A DNA stretch of 45,962 nucleotides from a candidate division WOR-1 bacterium RIFOXYB2_FULL_42_35 (GCA_001771545.1 MEUC01000026.1:1-45962); one strand, 5' to 3'; shown: positions 23,598 to 33,314, counted from the first letter of the stretch. The notes: generated by a model from the letters alone, not told the origin. Program-made: numbers and translations.

Positions 23598-26021
23598 TTA
23601 AGGGTTGAGTTCGATTGCAACCTCAATTTGATGTTCTGCTTGGAAGCTCTGCAACAGCGCTTGAACAACCGCTAATTCTGCCGTTTCCCTGTTAACAAAA
23701 GCAGTTAGTTTTTTGGCTCCCACAACCCTAACGCCAAAAACAATCTTTTCATGTAAGGCTGGATCTTTTGCTCCAAGAGCAAGAAAAGCTGCTGACAATT
23801 GCTGACGTTTCTCTATGATTCCAGATGTATTTAACATACTTAGATATTCATCGGGCAAGTCCTCTAGTCTTCCGCGATCCAACCACAACACAGTTCTGTT
23901 TTCTCTAACAGCCACATCACGGTGAGAAACTTCGACAATAGTAAGTCCTTTTTTCTTTAATTCATCCAGCATATCTTCAAACTCTCGGGCAAAACCAACA
24001 TCTAAGCTCTTGGTAGCTTCGTCAACCAAGAGAATTTCCGGATCAAAAGCCAGGGCCCTGGCAATAGCCACCCTAGCCTTCTCTCCACCACTTAAGTTGT
24101 CGACTTTTTCAGCTTGCAACTCTTTTAAATCCATACTTTCTATAACCTTATTAGCTTTTTCTTTTGCTTCTTTAACTGAAGTTCCCTGTACCGCTCGCAA
24201 AGCAAATTCAATTGTTTGTCTGACAGTTAAATGGCTGAACAGACCTAGGTCTTGAGAAATAGTCGCCAGTTTTAGTTTTTTTCTGGCGGCTTGACGCTGG
24301 GATGGTTTTACCAAGCCAGAAATCGTTTGTCCATTAATGACAATTTCACCCTGAGAAGGTTGCAAGAAACCACCTAATAATTCAAGCAAAGTTGTTTTTC
24401 CTCCACCAGATGGACCCATAACCACTACAAATTCTCCTCTTTTAATAGATAAACCAGCTATGTTTAAGACTTGCTGTGCAACCCCGTCTCTCCCTAAGTT
24501 TAAACCAACATTTCTTAAGCCAATATATGATCCTGAAGCTTGCTCTGACTCTGTTGCTAGGGCTTCTCCTATTATTGGCACTTTAGGATATTGTACGAAC
24601 TTGCCAATCCCTGCTCGTAAGAAACCGTAAGCTAAAACTTGCACCGTAACCCAGGCAATTAAAGCGTGGATATAATTATTTTGACCATAAACCTGGTAGG
24701 ATAAAGGAAACCCTAAAGCCGGGCCCCCTTCTGTCATGCCAACAGTCGCCAAATCAACGCCAACCCTATTCAAATATTCTCCCCAGGCCAAACCAAGGCC
24801 GGTATATAATGTTGAGCCACCAAGAATGGCCGCCTGATATTCACGTCTAATAATCTTGCCAATTTCAGCAGGAGTCATACCTAAACGCGACATGCTGTGA
24901 ATCTCTTCTTCTCGTTCAGACAAACTTGAAGAAGCAAAAGAATAAGCCCCAAAAATTGACATTAAACCAATGACTAGGGTAGTGATTATTTGTAAAGTTC
25001 TGGCACCTCGATCCAATTCCCTGAGATAAAAGCTCCTGTCTGCAAAAGTGCTCACTTTAAATTGCGGATGCTTGGCTTGTATCCTTGCTGCTATCACAGC
25101 GGGATCCATTGAATCAGGGAAAGTACAATCAAGCTCGGTCATTATTAAGTCTTTCAAAACCGGATTAGTATCATCAATCTTGTCTAATAAACATAGAGCC
25201 AAACCATATGGGCCATAAAGGGTTCCGCTGTTATAGGGATTTTCACTGTAAACTGGATGTAGGGTAACATCTGCCGCTTCAGGATTAACGCGCGTATTTC
25301 GAGGCAATAAGGCAGCAGGCGTCCCAGGCTTTATTTTAAGTTCCGCAGCTAAATCAGCCGAAATCGTCACTGTTTGAGTTGAGCCAAAGTCATACGGCTT
25401 TCCAGAATTGTCTGGTACAGTGGTTCCGTCTTGAGCCTTAGTCGGCAAACCAGGGAAAACCGTCCTGGCATTAGGCCCAAAAGCAGCTAATTCCCTTGTT
25501 ACCTCAATCCCTCCTGGGAGTGCAAAAGCAACCCGCTGTCTAAGCACTGGCGTACAAGTCATTCCCGGCAAGAGAGCAAAACCTTTGCCTGGCACAAGCC
25601 CAAGTTGTGACATGGTAAAAGTCTCTTCTGGGATCCGATACATATCATTAACAGGGTCCCTTGGCTTACCTGCTGAAACAGTAATCTTAGGGAGCCTACT
25701 ATCGGCTTCATGCTCTGTAGCGGTTTTCTTAAAACCCTCGTACCAGGGATTCATCAACAAAAGGATTAAAGCCCCTAAAGGAAAAGCAAAAGCTGTTAAA
25801 AGATAGCGCACAAACCCACTTTTAAAATTGGCCGCTGACCAATCCATGTTTAGACGCTCTTTTTGATCCAAAGTTTTGAGCCTAGAAGGTCGAGTCCTAG
25901 GTTGTCCTTGTGACGTCTGACCTTCTCTTCTGTCGGCCCTTCTTCTCTCGCCAGCCTGATTTCTTCTATCAGGTCGACTTCTTCTTCCCGTAGGCGATTG
26001 ATGATCTATTCTTCTGGTCAT
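23598..26021 (-). CDS. ABC transporter fusion, FtsX-type permease then ATPase, 807 aa
   Basis: Domain order is reversed relative to MacB. Residues 1-60 are Arg-rich and cytoplasmic; a membrane helix lies at 71-92; a large extracytoplasmic part runs to about 338; FtsX-like helices lie near 340-365, 393-412 and 452-470. An ABC ATPase occupies about 500-730, with Walker A GPSGGGKT (536-543), signature LSGGE (643-647), Walker B ILLVDEAT (663-670) and H-loop His700. A C-terminal extension of 75 residues follows. The start is ATG 26021, which overlaps the stop of the upstream MacB-like gene (ATGA). A longer frame to 26111 is not credible. It probably pairs with the upstream protein as a heterodimer. 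Confidence 0.88.
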   Translation of the reverse strand: MTRRIDHQSPTGRRSRPDRRNQAGERRRADRREGQTSQGQPRTRPSRLKTLDQKERLNMDWSAANFKSGFVRYLLTAFAFPLGALILLLMNPWYEGFKKTATEHEADSRLPKITVSAGKPRDPVNDMYRIPEETFTMSQLGLVPGKGFALLPGMTCTPVLRQRVAFALPGGIEVTRELAAFGPNARTVFPGLPTKAQDGTTVPDNSGKPYDFGSTQTVTISADLAAELKIKPGTPAALLPRNTRVNPEAADVTLHPVYSENPYNSGTLYGPYGLALCLLDKIDDTNPVLKDLIMTELDCTFPDSMDPAVIAARIQAKHPQFKVSTFADRSFYLRELDRGARTLQIITTLVIGLMSIFGAYSFASSSLSEREEEIHSMSRLGMTPAEIGKIIRREYQAAILGGSTLYTGLGLAWGEYLNRVGVDLATVGMTEGGPALGFPLSYQVYGQNNYIHALIAWVTVQVLAYGFLRAGIGKFVQYPKVPIIGEALATESEQASGSYIGLRNVGLNLGRDGVAQQVLNIAGLSIKRGEFVVVMGPSGGGKTTLLELLGGFLQPSQGEIVINGQTISGLVKPSQRQAARKKLKLATISQDLGLFSHLTVRQTIEFALRAVQGTSVKEAKEKANKVIESMDLKELQAEKVDNLSGGEKARVAIARALAFDPEILLVDEATKSLDVGFAREFEDMLDELKKKGLTIVEVSHRDVAVRENRTVLWLDRGRLEDLPDEYLSMLNTSGIIEKRQQLSAAFLALGAKDPALHEKIVFGVRVVGAKKLTAFVNRETAELAVVQALLQSFQAEHQIEVAIELNP

Positions 26022-28024
26022 TTCTTCCTTACGGCTAAGCCAGTGGCTATGCCTCCTCCTGTAATTAACGATAAAGCAAAAACTGCCGCTCCATAACGTA
26101 AAATATCCCATCCACCACGTGGATAAATTTTGTAGTCAACTAACAAAGGACCCAAAACCGAGTCAAATTGCATGCCAAGATTACCGAAGACTAAATCAAA
26201 CACAACATAAGATAAGGCCATTCCGCCAGCTGTGCCTAATCCTGTAACAACTGCGTTACGGGCAAAATACTCTGCCCAAATATCCAAGCGGCTAGCACCC
26301 AGCATTCGCCTTAAGTCCATTTGCGCTTTTTCGTTCTGGCCCATTTGGCGGGAAATAAAGAAAGCCAAACCACCCATAGTAAAAAACAAAACCGCAGACA
26401 ACAACTTAACATCAAAGAATTCTAAGTAGCCTTTACCATTAATATAGCCGATGTCTTCACTAAAAGAATCTACCGACAGATTAGAATTTTTGGGGATTTG
26501 AGCCCTTAGCTGAGCAACAAAGTCGGCAATCTTTTTCAAATCAGCCCTGTTTTTAGGAATAAAAACACATTCTGTAAACTGTCCCGGATCAAGATCAAGT
26601 AGTTCTCTAATTGTGTCTGCATTCATATAAATAGTGCGTAATAATTCTTCGTTGCCAATCATAGTGCCAGCCAATTTACCTTTAAACCACTTGGGTAAAC
26701 CGCCTGGTTCAAAAACCTCCAGTTCCAAATCATCACCAACTTTTTTACCTAACGAGTTAGCCCTCTCTTCCCCCAACACAATATTGCTACCAGTTAGATC
26801 AACCGTTCCAGCACCAACATGGGTATCTAGGGGATATGGATCGCCTGGGGTTAAACCAACCAACCTAGTAGTGGTTGAGGTAGGTCCGGGCGTCAGATTG
26901 GCTAACAAATCAAAACGACAAAAAACCTCTGCCGGGGTTATCATGCCAGCAGCTAATTTCACAGCTTGCTCCTTAGTTACAAGATAATCAAGGGTATTGC
27001 CCCCCATTCTTCTTTGGCGATCATCTTGCAGGGATACCGCTCTCATAGTAGAGTGGTTATCTTCTAAATTACCAACATATCCATTGGCCATAATACCAAC
27101 GCAAGCCATCATCGCGGTTACTCCTAAAAGAGTAGAGACAGAATACTTAAGACTGTTCTCTCTTAACCCTGGGACAAACGGCTGGGTCACAGCCAAACGA
27201 CCAATATTGAGCATTCTTTGTAACTGGCTACCATGAGGGCTTAAAATCAGAGGCTCATCTGTAGCTTGCTCATTTATCCTAGCTAAATCATCTATTGATG
27301 CTACTCGCTTATCTTCAAGTTGTACTTTGGCAATATTCTTTGGTGCTACCACTCGTTCTAAAGCTACAGGATGGTGAGTCACTAAAATAACTGTTTTTCC
27401 AGCTGCCCTGAATTTTTCTATGATCTCAAAAACCATTTTTGCATTAACGGCATCTAAATTAGCGGTCGGTTCATCGGCTAAAATAACAGCTGGATCTTGC
27501 ACCATCAAACGAGCCAAGGCCACCCGCTGTCTTTCCCCACCACTTAACTGTTTAACGTTTGCCCTGATCTTGTCCCCTAATCCAACAGCTCTTAAGGCCT
27601 CTTCTGCTTTTTTAACAGCTTCTCCTGGCTTCATCCCAGTAATATCAAGGGGTAACATAACATTGTGTAAAGCCGTGCCAGGGTCAAGCGTTGGGTTCTG
27701 GTCTATTTGGCCAATGCCGCGACTGCGCAAGGCCCCAAGCTCTTTTGGGCTAAAATTATTTATATCTCGATCACCGATCTTAACAACAGAATTTTCTCCC
27801 AGCACAAGCTGCTTGCTCAAAGAACGGGAAATTGCTCGCAAGACTGTTGATTTACCAGAACCATTGATTCCCAATAAAGCAGTGATCATGCCAGGACAAG
27901 CCTGAAAACTCACGTCATCAACAATAGTTACAGCTGGCTTAGGCTTTCTATTCGCCCTAACCCTTTTAACTCGTGTAGAACAAGTTAAATGCTCTACCCT
28001 AACGGGAACTCCCTTCATTGCCAT
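26018..28024 (-). CDS. MacB-like ABC transporter, ATPase then FtsX-type permease, 668 aa
   Basis: The N-terminal ATPase has Walker A GINGSGKST (52-60), signature LSGGERQ (160-166) and Walker B VILADEPT (180-187). A membrane helix follows (about 290-315), then an extracytoplasmic MacB_PCD-like domain and three C-terminal helices (about 535-555, 590-615, 640-660) with the FtsX-type cytoplasmic loop RRMLGASRLDIW. This is the usual mechanotransmission layout of MacB/LolCDE-type exporters. Start ATG 28024 follows the LolA-like gene by 6 bp and has AAGGAAG upstream. Confidence 0.9.
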   Translation of the reverse strand: MAMKGVPVRVEHLTCSTRVKRVRANRKPKPAVTIVDDVSFQACPGMITALLGINGSGKSTVLRAISRSLSKQLVLGENSVVKIGDRDINNFSPKELGALRSRGIGQIDQNPTLDPGTALHNVMLPLDITGMKPGEAVKKAEEALRAVGLGDKIRANVKQLSGGERQRVALARLMVQDPAVILADEPTANLDAVNAKMVFEIIEKFRAAGKTVILVTHHPVALERVVAPKNIAKVQLEDKRVASIDDLARINEQATDEPLILSPHGSQLQRMLNIGRLAVTQPFVPGLRENSLKYSVSTLLGVTAMMACVGIMANGYVGNLEDNHSTMRAVSLQDDRQRRMGGNTLDYLVTKEQAVKLAAGMITPAEVFCRFDLLANLTPGPTSTTTRLVGLTPGDPYPLDTHVGAGTVDLTGSNIVLGEERANSLGKKVGDDLELEVFEPGGLPKWFKGKLAGTMIGNEELLRTIYMNADTIRELLDLDPGQFTECVFIPKNRADLKKIADFVAQLRAQIPKNSNLSVDSFSEDIGYINGKGYLEFFDVKLLSAVLFFTMGGLAFFISRQMGQNEKAQMDLRRMLGASRLDIWAEYFARNAVVTGLGTAGGMALSYVVFDLVFGNLGMQFDSVLGPLLVDYKIYPRGGWDILRYGAAVFALSLITGGGIATGLAVRKK

Positions 28025-28030
28025 CGATCT

Positions 28031-28798
28031 TTAGCTTCCTTTACAATAATTTGCTTCTGTAGTAGAAGCCTCCTCTTTTAAATCACCAAGAGTAATATTC
28101 GTCGTTGATGTACGCCAACAAGCAGTAATATCATAAGAATATGGAAAGGCTCTCTTAGCGAAAGGCTTACTTTTAACAGCCATAACCTTATAGGGTTTTC
28201 TAGTATTTTTAGTATAGAGACGTATCTGCACCGGAACATTTTTATTGGCATCAACAATCATCTCTCTGCGTCGATAAAAGCCTTCTCCGTTTGCTTTCTT
28301 TTTGAGCATAATATGATAATATTTATTGCCTTGAGATGTAAAAGATGTAAACTTTTCAACATCATAGTTAGCTAATAAATTTAAACTATCCAACATATCC
28401 TGGGGAGAATAATCCGTATCAAATATTCCCGTGTTAACACCGGGCAAAGCACTAAAACTTGGTTGATTGGGGTCTTTTTTAGAAAAAGCCTGATCCCTTT
28501 TTGTAATCACAACCCCAGCTTCTCTCCTTGATTGCCTATTATCCTTCAACTTAGTACCAAATTTGGCACAGCGAAAATCATCCTTGCCCCCCTGCAAGGA
28601 AACCAAACGAGCGGTCCATGATTTATTTCTCCCATCTTTGTTAAAGCCAATATACAAATCAGCGCTATACTTGCCCAAATTGAAATTGTTCTCAATTGCA
28701 GAAATTATCGTTCTTTGTGTATCCGGGGAAACTGCAGCCCCAGAAATCGTCGAAAAATCTGTAGAACATCCAACTTTAGCAACATCAAAATCGCCCAT
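28031..28798 (-). CDS. LolA-like (outer-membrane lipoprotein-sorting type) protein, 255 aa
   Basis: Residues about 40-235 have the LolA_like pattern: SADLYIGFNKDGRNKSWTAR, then SPQDMLDSLNLLANYDVEKF, then a beta stretch KYYHIMLKKK followed by RREMIVDANKNVPVQIRLYTK. These are the usual lipid-carrier beta segments. No Sec signal peptide is visible (the protein starts MGDFDVAKVGC), which is odd for a periplasmic carrier. Shine-Dalgarno AGGAGG precedes ATG 28798. It lies between the barrel candidate and the two ABC fusions. Confidence 0.65.
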   Translation of the reverse strand: MGDFDVAKVGCSTDFSTISGAAVSPDTQRTIISAIENNFNLGKYSADLYIGFNKDGRNKSWTARLVSLQGGKDDFRCAKFGTKLKDNRQSRREAGVVITKRDQAFSKKDPNQPSFSALPGVNTGIFDTDYSPQDMLDSLNLLANYDVEKFTSFTSQGNKYYHIMLKKKANGEGFYRRREMIVDANKNVPVQIRLYTKNTRKPYKVMAVKSKPFAKRAFPYSYDITACWRTSTTNITLGDLKEEASTTEANYCKGS

Positions 28799-28799
28799 T

Positions 28800-30140
28800 T
28801 TAATTACCTCCTGAATATTGAATTTTTACATAGCCTTGGTTAGTCCATCCGGGAACTGGAATGCTTCGATCTGCATAGCGAAACCCTCCTTCAAGCAAAA
28901 AACTATCAGAAACCCGATATTTTACTCCGGCAGAAATAATCGGTCGTTCATATTTAACGAAATAATCCCCCTCTACTCCAAACTGTAAATCATCATTAAG
29001 AAATGTTGCTTCAACTCTAAGACTAGCAATATGTTGTGGCACCCCTCCGTTTTGGAGAATGTCTAGCCTGCTATATTGACCAGAAACATAAAAAGGCGAA
29101 TCTGGTTTGTGGAGTTTAAGGCCGGCAACAATCTCTAGCTGATGCTCCTCCCCTTCTTTTGTTTGCAATTGACCCAAAGGGTTCGGGGCGGTAGCTGTTA
29201 CTGGATCAGTAAAAGAAAAAGCTCCTTGCGCCCAAAAAGATAACCACCAAAAAGACCCCGTTGCAGATAAAGCAGTTTGGTGTCTTTGGGGATACTTAAA
29301 TTTAGCTTCGTACGGGACATCCTTGTTGCCTGTCGGCAAAAAACTCTCTACCGTTGGGCTGGGCCAGGCAGTAAAATTATACAGAGCAGAAATTCTTAAC
29401 CCGGCAAAACTAGGCACTTCAATTGTAGAAGAAAAAGAAAAATTATGATCGGTCTCAAAATCACCTGGTAGATCAAGGCTGACTGACTCTGCAGAAACAG
29501 GCAAACCCATCACTCGATCAAGACTATTAGAATCGAAATATATACTATTCTTCGGAGCAAAGGGGGAATAATAGGCATTTAAAGAGAGCTTATTCTCCCA
29601 CACGGATAATCCAACAGACACTCCTGGCACAACTTTATTGCGAGCAGGAATAAATGGGTTAGCCAGCTCTTGAGCCATGGTAGTGATAATATAAAGAGGA
29701 AATTCTGTAATACTTTCTTGAACTGGGACATAACCGCCCTTAAAGGTCCAGTTACTTAAATAATAACTAAAGGAAGCCTGGCGAATACTAAAAAGCAAAT
29801 CGAGGTAATGTTCCTTAGTTTTTCCCTCAATAGCAACCGGCAATTGCGAACCAACAAGGGTTAGTCCCTCAAAATCACGACGATACCTGGCAACAAGATC
29901 AAAGTTAAGAGATACTTCGCTGTTATCTCCGGTATATTTAATATTTAGACCGACCCGATTATCAATAGCAATCGTTCTCTGGCCAGAAACTCCAACATAA
30001 AGATCGTTAGAATAGGTTGTTTCAATAGGCAAGCTGTCTTCTTCTGGCTCAGGCAAACTCGGCACCTCTCCCATTTGAGCCACCAATCTCCTAAAACTGG
30101 ACAGACCAGAACAATTTAAATCACCAATGCCACATCCCAT
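28800..30140 (-). CDS. Putative outer-membrane beta-barrel protein, 446 aa
   Basis: From about residue 40 the protein is a long series of amphipathic, aromatic-rich strands separated by Gly/Asn/Asp turns (for example RVGLNIKYTGDNSEVSLNFDLV, SFSYYLSNWTFKGGYVPVQ, FLLEGGFRYADRSI). That is typical of a porin or DUF1302-like barrel. There is no standard signal peptide; the start is MGCGIGDLNCSG, and the C-terminus is YSGGN rather than an aromatic. Shine-Dalgarno AGGAGA precedes ATG 30140. It appears to head the envelope operon. Confidence 0.6.
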   Translation of the reverse strand: MGCGIGDLNCSGLSSFRRLVAQMGEVPSLPEPEEDSLPIETTYSNDLYVGVSGQRTIAIDNRVGLNIKYTGDNSEVSLNFDLVARYRRDFEGLTLVGSQLPVAIEGKTKEHYLDLLFSIRQASFSYYLSNWTFKGGYVPVQESITEFPLYIITTMAQELANPFIPARNKVVPGVSVGLSVWENKLSLNAYYSPFAPKNSIYFDSNSLDRVMGLPVSAESVSLDLPGDFETDHNFSFSSTIEVPSFAGLRISALYNFTAWPSPTVESFLPTGNKDVPYEAKFKYPQRHQTALSATGSFWWLSFWAQGAFSFTDPVTATAPNPLGQLQTKEGEEHQLEIVAGLKLHKPDSPFYVSGQYSRLDILQNGGVPQHIASLRVEATFLNDDLQFGVEGDYFVKYERPIISAGVKYRVSDSFLLEGGFRYADRSIPVPGWTNQGYVKIQYSGGN

Positions 30141-30238
30141 AGTTATCTCCTAATGTCTTATCGGGCTGTATTTAAAGAAATTTCACTCTTTCTGGAGGAT
30201 TTCCCAAGATTTTTTATCCCGGGATTTAGGCGAATTTA

Positions 30239-30292
30239 ATGATCTAGGGATTAATCATCATCCTGGGATCAATCGTCATCTCGGGATTTTTC
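30239..30292. repeat. Three imperfect 18 bp direct repeats
   Basis: ATGATCTAGGGATTAATC, ATCATCCTGGGATCAATC and GTCATCTCGGGATTTTTC follow one another exactly. A related GGGAT lies at 30221. They fill the gap between two minus-strand genes and reach the stop of the GT-C gene. Confidence 0.7.
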
Positions 30293-31869
30293 TACAACGA
30301 GGTCTTTTGGTAGATCTTAGCAGTCAAACCGGCAGAAGCAAACCGTCGGTTGGAAAATAAGCGGACTTGCCCTTCCATGAGTCTGGATAACAACCATTCG
30401 TTCCAGCGCGAAAGGGAATCATCACTGACATCTTTTTGATAATAACTCCCATCGTCTAAAGCCACGGTTAAATAATAGTCTCCACCGGTTGAAAGACCGC
30501 TTTGCAATATCCCCGGTTCGGTTAGCAAAGAGCCTTTTCTCTCCCGGAAGTGGAATTGGGCTACTTCCTGATTTAAACGCTGCATATTAAAAGGAATAAC
30601 CATGCTCGCCCCTGCCGGCACGGTTTTTTCAAAATAATTCAAAACCTGCACCATATTCTCTGCAGGAATATTGGGAAAAAACATCGCATAAGCGCTAGGT
30701 AAAGAATAGAAAATCGGCACGATTATAATAATCAAAACAAAACTTAAAGCTCGTTTGTTCTTCTGCAGTAAGTTTTCAAACAAGCAAGAGAAAACTGCCG
30801 CAAAAATAATAAAGACAAAAGGAATAATTATATAAATCATTTGTGGTAGTTTTGCCTGCAAGGTCACGGTTGCCAGAACCAGGGCTGTCCAAACATAAAT
30901 ATATAATCGATTCGTGCCATGGTAGCGAACCGTCACAAAGGGAACGACTAGGGAAACCAGCAACAAAGCTCCCACCCAGGGAGAGAAGCTAAGATATTCG
31001 ATAACGGCTTGGGGATAATATAATAAGTTTTGTCCCAAACCAACCACCTGCTCTCCACCGGAATACTTAAAAACCGTCTGAACCAACAGCAAGACTTTCC
31101 TGGAAAAGCTAAAAGAAAACCAACTGCCCAGCAGAACCAATAAGAAACCTAAAACTATCATTTTGCGGTAAGCCCACCAGACAAAACGCACAGCTGACTT
31201 TTCCCCTTTGCGGGAAAGTTGCATAGCCTCCATTAAAATTGGTCCCAGCTTAGCCAGAGTAACAATTAAAAAGGCCACAATCATAATGTAGGCATAAATA
31301 TAATTGGTGAAAATTGACAAACTAATCAAGAACGCCAGGATAAAATACTCTAGGGTTATTTTCTTCTCTTCGCAGAGGGTGTAGGTATAAGCTGCAGCCA
31401 AGAAAAGTAGGGCACCAAAACCTTCAATCATATTTTCCGAGGCAAAACGGAGCATTAGCGGCGAGGTTAAGCCTAAAATAACCGCAATCATCCCAATTCT
31501 CGGTCCATTTTTAAAAGAGGTCTTGAGGGAAATAAGATAAACCAGGTAAAGGGAAGCAAAAAAGATGACCAAACTAAGAGAGCGAGCGGTAACATAACCG
31601 ACGCCAAAAATAAAAAAGAAAACTGCCAAAATCCAGGAGTGTAAAAATGGCCAGATCATCTGGCGCTGGGTGTCGTGCCAAAAAGCCGGCCAGTCTAAAC
31701 CTTGAACATCACGATAAACCCATAATCCATAAAGCCCGTGCTGGGCTTCTTCCTTGGTAAAGGCATCGCCAGCCATAATCCGATTGGCAAAAACCAAACC
31801 ACCGGCCACTAACACAAGCAACAGCAAGAGAACCAAACCCCTCTTTAGATGAGAGTGTTTTTCCATCAC
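30292..31869 (-). CDS. GT-C-fold membrane glycosyltransferase-like protein (PMT/ArnT type)
   Basis: About 525 residues with at least ten membrane helices and a C-terminal soluble part. The first loop carries the acidic cluster AGDAFTKEEAQHGLYG (about 32-47), positioned like the catalytic Asp/Glu loop of PMT/ArnT enzymes that use polyprenyl-phosphate sugars, and a later loop has SENMIEGFGALLFL. It probably glycosylates an envelope molecule; acceptor unknown. Starts at GTG 31869 or ATG 31866 both fit a consensus promoter just upstream. Confidence 0.78.
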   Translation of the reverse strand: MMEKHSHLKRGLVLLLLLVLVAGGLVFANRIMAGDAFTKEEAQHGLYGLWVYRDVQGLDWPAFWHDTQRQMIWPFLHSWILAVFFFIFGVGYVTARSLSLVIFFASLYLVYLISLKTSFKNGPRIGMIAVILGLTSPLMLRFASENMIEGFGALLFLAAAYTYTLCEEKKITLEYFILAFLISLSIFTNYIYAYIMIVAFLIVTLAKLGPILMEAMQLSRKGEKSAVRFVWWAYRKMIVLGFLLVLLGSWFSFSFSRKVLLLVQTVFKYSGGEQVVGLGQNLLYYPQAVIEYLSFSPWVGALLLVSLVVPFVTVRYHGTNRLYIYVWTALVLATVTLQAKLPQMIYIIIPFVFIIFAAVFSCLFENLLQKNKRALSFVLIIIIVPIFYSLPSAYAMFFPNIPAENMVQVLNYFEKTVPAGASMVIPFNMQRLNQEVAQFHFRERKGSLLTEPGILQSGLSTGGDYYLTVALDDGSYYQKDVSDDSLSRWNEWLLSRLMEGQVRLFSNRRFASAGLTAKIYQKTSL

Positions 31870-31877
31870 AATGACTA

Positions 31878-31906
31878 ATTCTAGGCTGGCCTGCTTTGCT
31901 TGTCAA
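31878..31906 (-). promoter_or_regulatory. Consensus promoter of the GT-C gene, very short leader
   Basis: On the minus strand TTGACA (31906-31901), 17 bp, TAGAAT (31883-31878). The start codon follows after 8 (GTG 31869) or 11 bases (ATG 31866), so the leader is only a few bases. Confidence 0.72.
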
Positions 31907-31945
31907 GGCTTTGCGGGCTTTGCGGGCTTTTTATCCCCCCAAAAC

Positions 31946-31974
31946 TGGACTTTCTTTTTACTGTAGGGTAAACT
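31946..31974 (+). promoter_or_regulatory. Promoter of cca, very short leader
   Basis: TGGACT (31946-31951), 17 bp, TAAACT (31969-31974), with ATG 31983 eight bases after the box. Confidence 0.5.
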
Positions 31975-31982
31975 AAAAAACC

Positions 31983-33314
31983 ATGTTAAATAGACAGCGG
32001 TTTCCTAAGGGGGGCCTGGAAATTATCAAGCAATTAAACGCCAGTGACCACCAAGCTTACCTGGTTGGTGGTTGTATCCGTGACCTAAGGCTGGGCCTTA
32101 AGGTTAATGAGTGGGATATTGCCACTTCTGCACACCCAGAAGAAGTTACCAAGCTCTTTAAAAAAGTTGTGCCAACAGGAATTGATTACGGCACTGTCAC
32201 CATTCTGTTAAAAGATGGACAATATGAGGTCACCACCTTCCGTTCTGATGAAAATTATCTTGATGGCCGACATCCAGATAACGTAGTCTTTACCACAGAC
32301 ATTCATCAAGACTTATCACGACGCGATTTCACGATTAATGCCCTAGCCTATGATCCGTTGACCAAAGAATTGGTTGATGATTTTGAGGGGCAAAAAGACC
32401 TTAAAAGGAAAATTATTCGCGCAATTGGCAACCCAGTTGAACGCTTTAGTGAGGACGGCCTCCGCTCAATTCGCGCTTGCCGTTTTGCGGCTAAATTAAA
32501 TTTCAAGATTGAGCCAAATACCCTCGCAGCAATAACAAAAACCATTAATGTGACTAAAAAAATTGCCCGGGAACGGGTTCATGATGAACTTGTCAAAATA
32601 CTTGCGACCGATAAACCATCTATTGCCTTTGAATTGATGCGTAAATCTGGTTTGCTGACCCTAATATTACCTGAATTAGAGAAAGGTTGTGGGATTAAGC
32701 AACCACCCAACTTTCATAAATTTGATGTTTATTGGCACAACCTTAAAGCTTGCGACGCCGCGCCAAAAGGGAACCTGATTGTCAGGCTGGCCGCGCTTTT
32801 GCATGATATTTCCAAGCCTGCCTGCAAAAAAGACTATACTTTTTATGGTCATGACCAAGCTGGAGCCAAAAGTGCGGAAACAATCTTAAAAAGACTTAAA
32901 TTCAGCAATGCAGATATTAAAAAGACTACCAATTTAATTGCTCAACACATGTTTAACTATACCTCTGGCTGGACAGATGCCGCGGTCAGGCGTTTCATTA
33001 GAAGAATTGGTGGAGTAGAGAACATTGCCGACCTGTTTGCCGTAAGACTTGCCGACACCAAAGCCATGAAATCAAAAATTGGAACAAAATACCTACAAGA
33101 ACTTAAAAAGAGGATCAACAAAATCGTCAGAGCTGAAAACGCCCTTCATGTCCGCGATCTAAAAGTGGATGGTCAGGATGTTATGCTAACACTAAAGATT
33201 TCTGCCGGTCCAAAAGTTGGCGAAGTGCTGAACGCTTTACTAGAAAAAGTCTTGGACGATCCCCAACTTAATGAACGGAAAACACTCTTGGAATTAATTA
33301 AGTCTTATGCGTAA
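31983..33314 (+). CDS. cca: CCA tRNA nucleotidyltransferase with HD domain
   Basis: This class II enzyme adds or repairs the 3' CCA of tRNAs (and here the tmRNA, whose CCA is not encoded). The head has AYLVGGCIRDLRLG (25-38) and the metal motif, which reads NEWDIATSA: the first carboxylate of the usual DxD is Glu43, the second Asp45. The neck follows with RRDFTINALAYDP and FSEDGLRSIRACRFAAKL, then an HD domain ALLHDISKP. At 443 residues it is full length. It overlaps the next gene by 8 bp. Confidence 0.93.
   Translation: MLNRQRFPKGGLEIIKQLNASDHQAYLVGGCIRDLRLGLKVNEWDIATSAHPEEVTKLFKKVVPTGIDYGTVTILLKDGQYEVTTFRSDENYLDGRHPDNVVFTTDIHQDLSRRDFTINALAYDPLTKELVDDFEGQKDLKRKIIRAIGNPVERFSEDGLRSIRACRFAAKLNFKIEPNTLAAITKTINVTKKIARERVHDELVKILATDKPSIAFELMRKSGLLTLILPELEKGCGIKQPPNFHKFDVYWHNLKACDAAPKGNLIVRLAALLHDISKPACKKDYTFYGHDQAGAKSAETILKRLKFSNADIKKTTNLIAQHMFNYTSGWTDAAVRRFIRRIGGVENIADLFAVRLADTKAMKSKIGTKYLQELKKRINKIVRAENALHVRDLKVDGQDVMLTLKISAGPKVGEVLNALLEKVLDDPQLNERKTLLELIKSYA

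Noticed and set aside
26022..26111. Longer start for the FtsX-ATPase fusion
   Set aside because: ATG 26021 overlaps the upstream stop as ATGA; the extra 30 residues are the other frame of the MacB-like gene.
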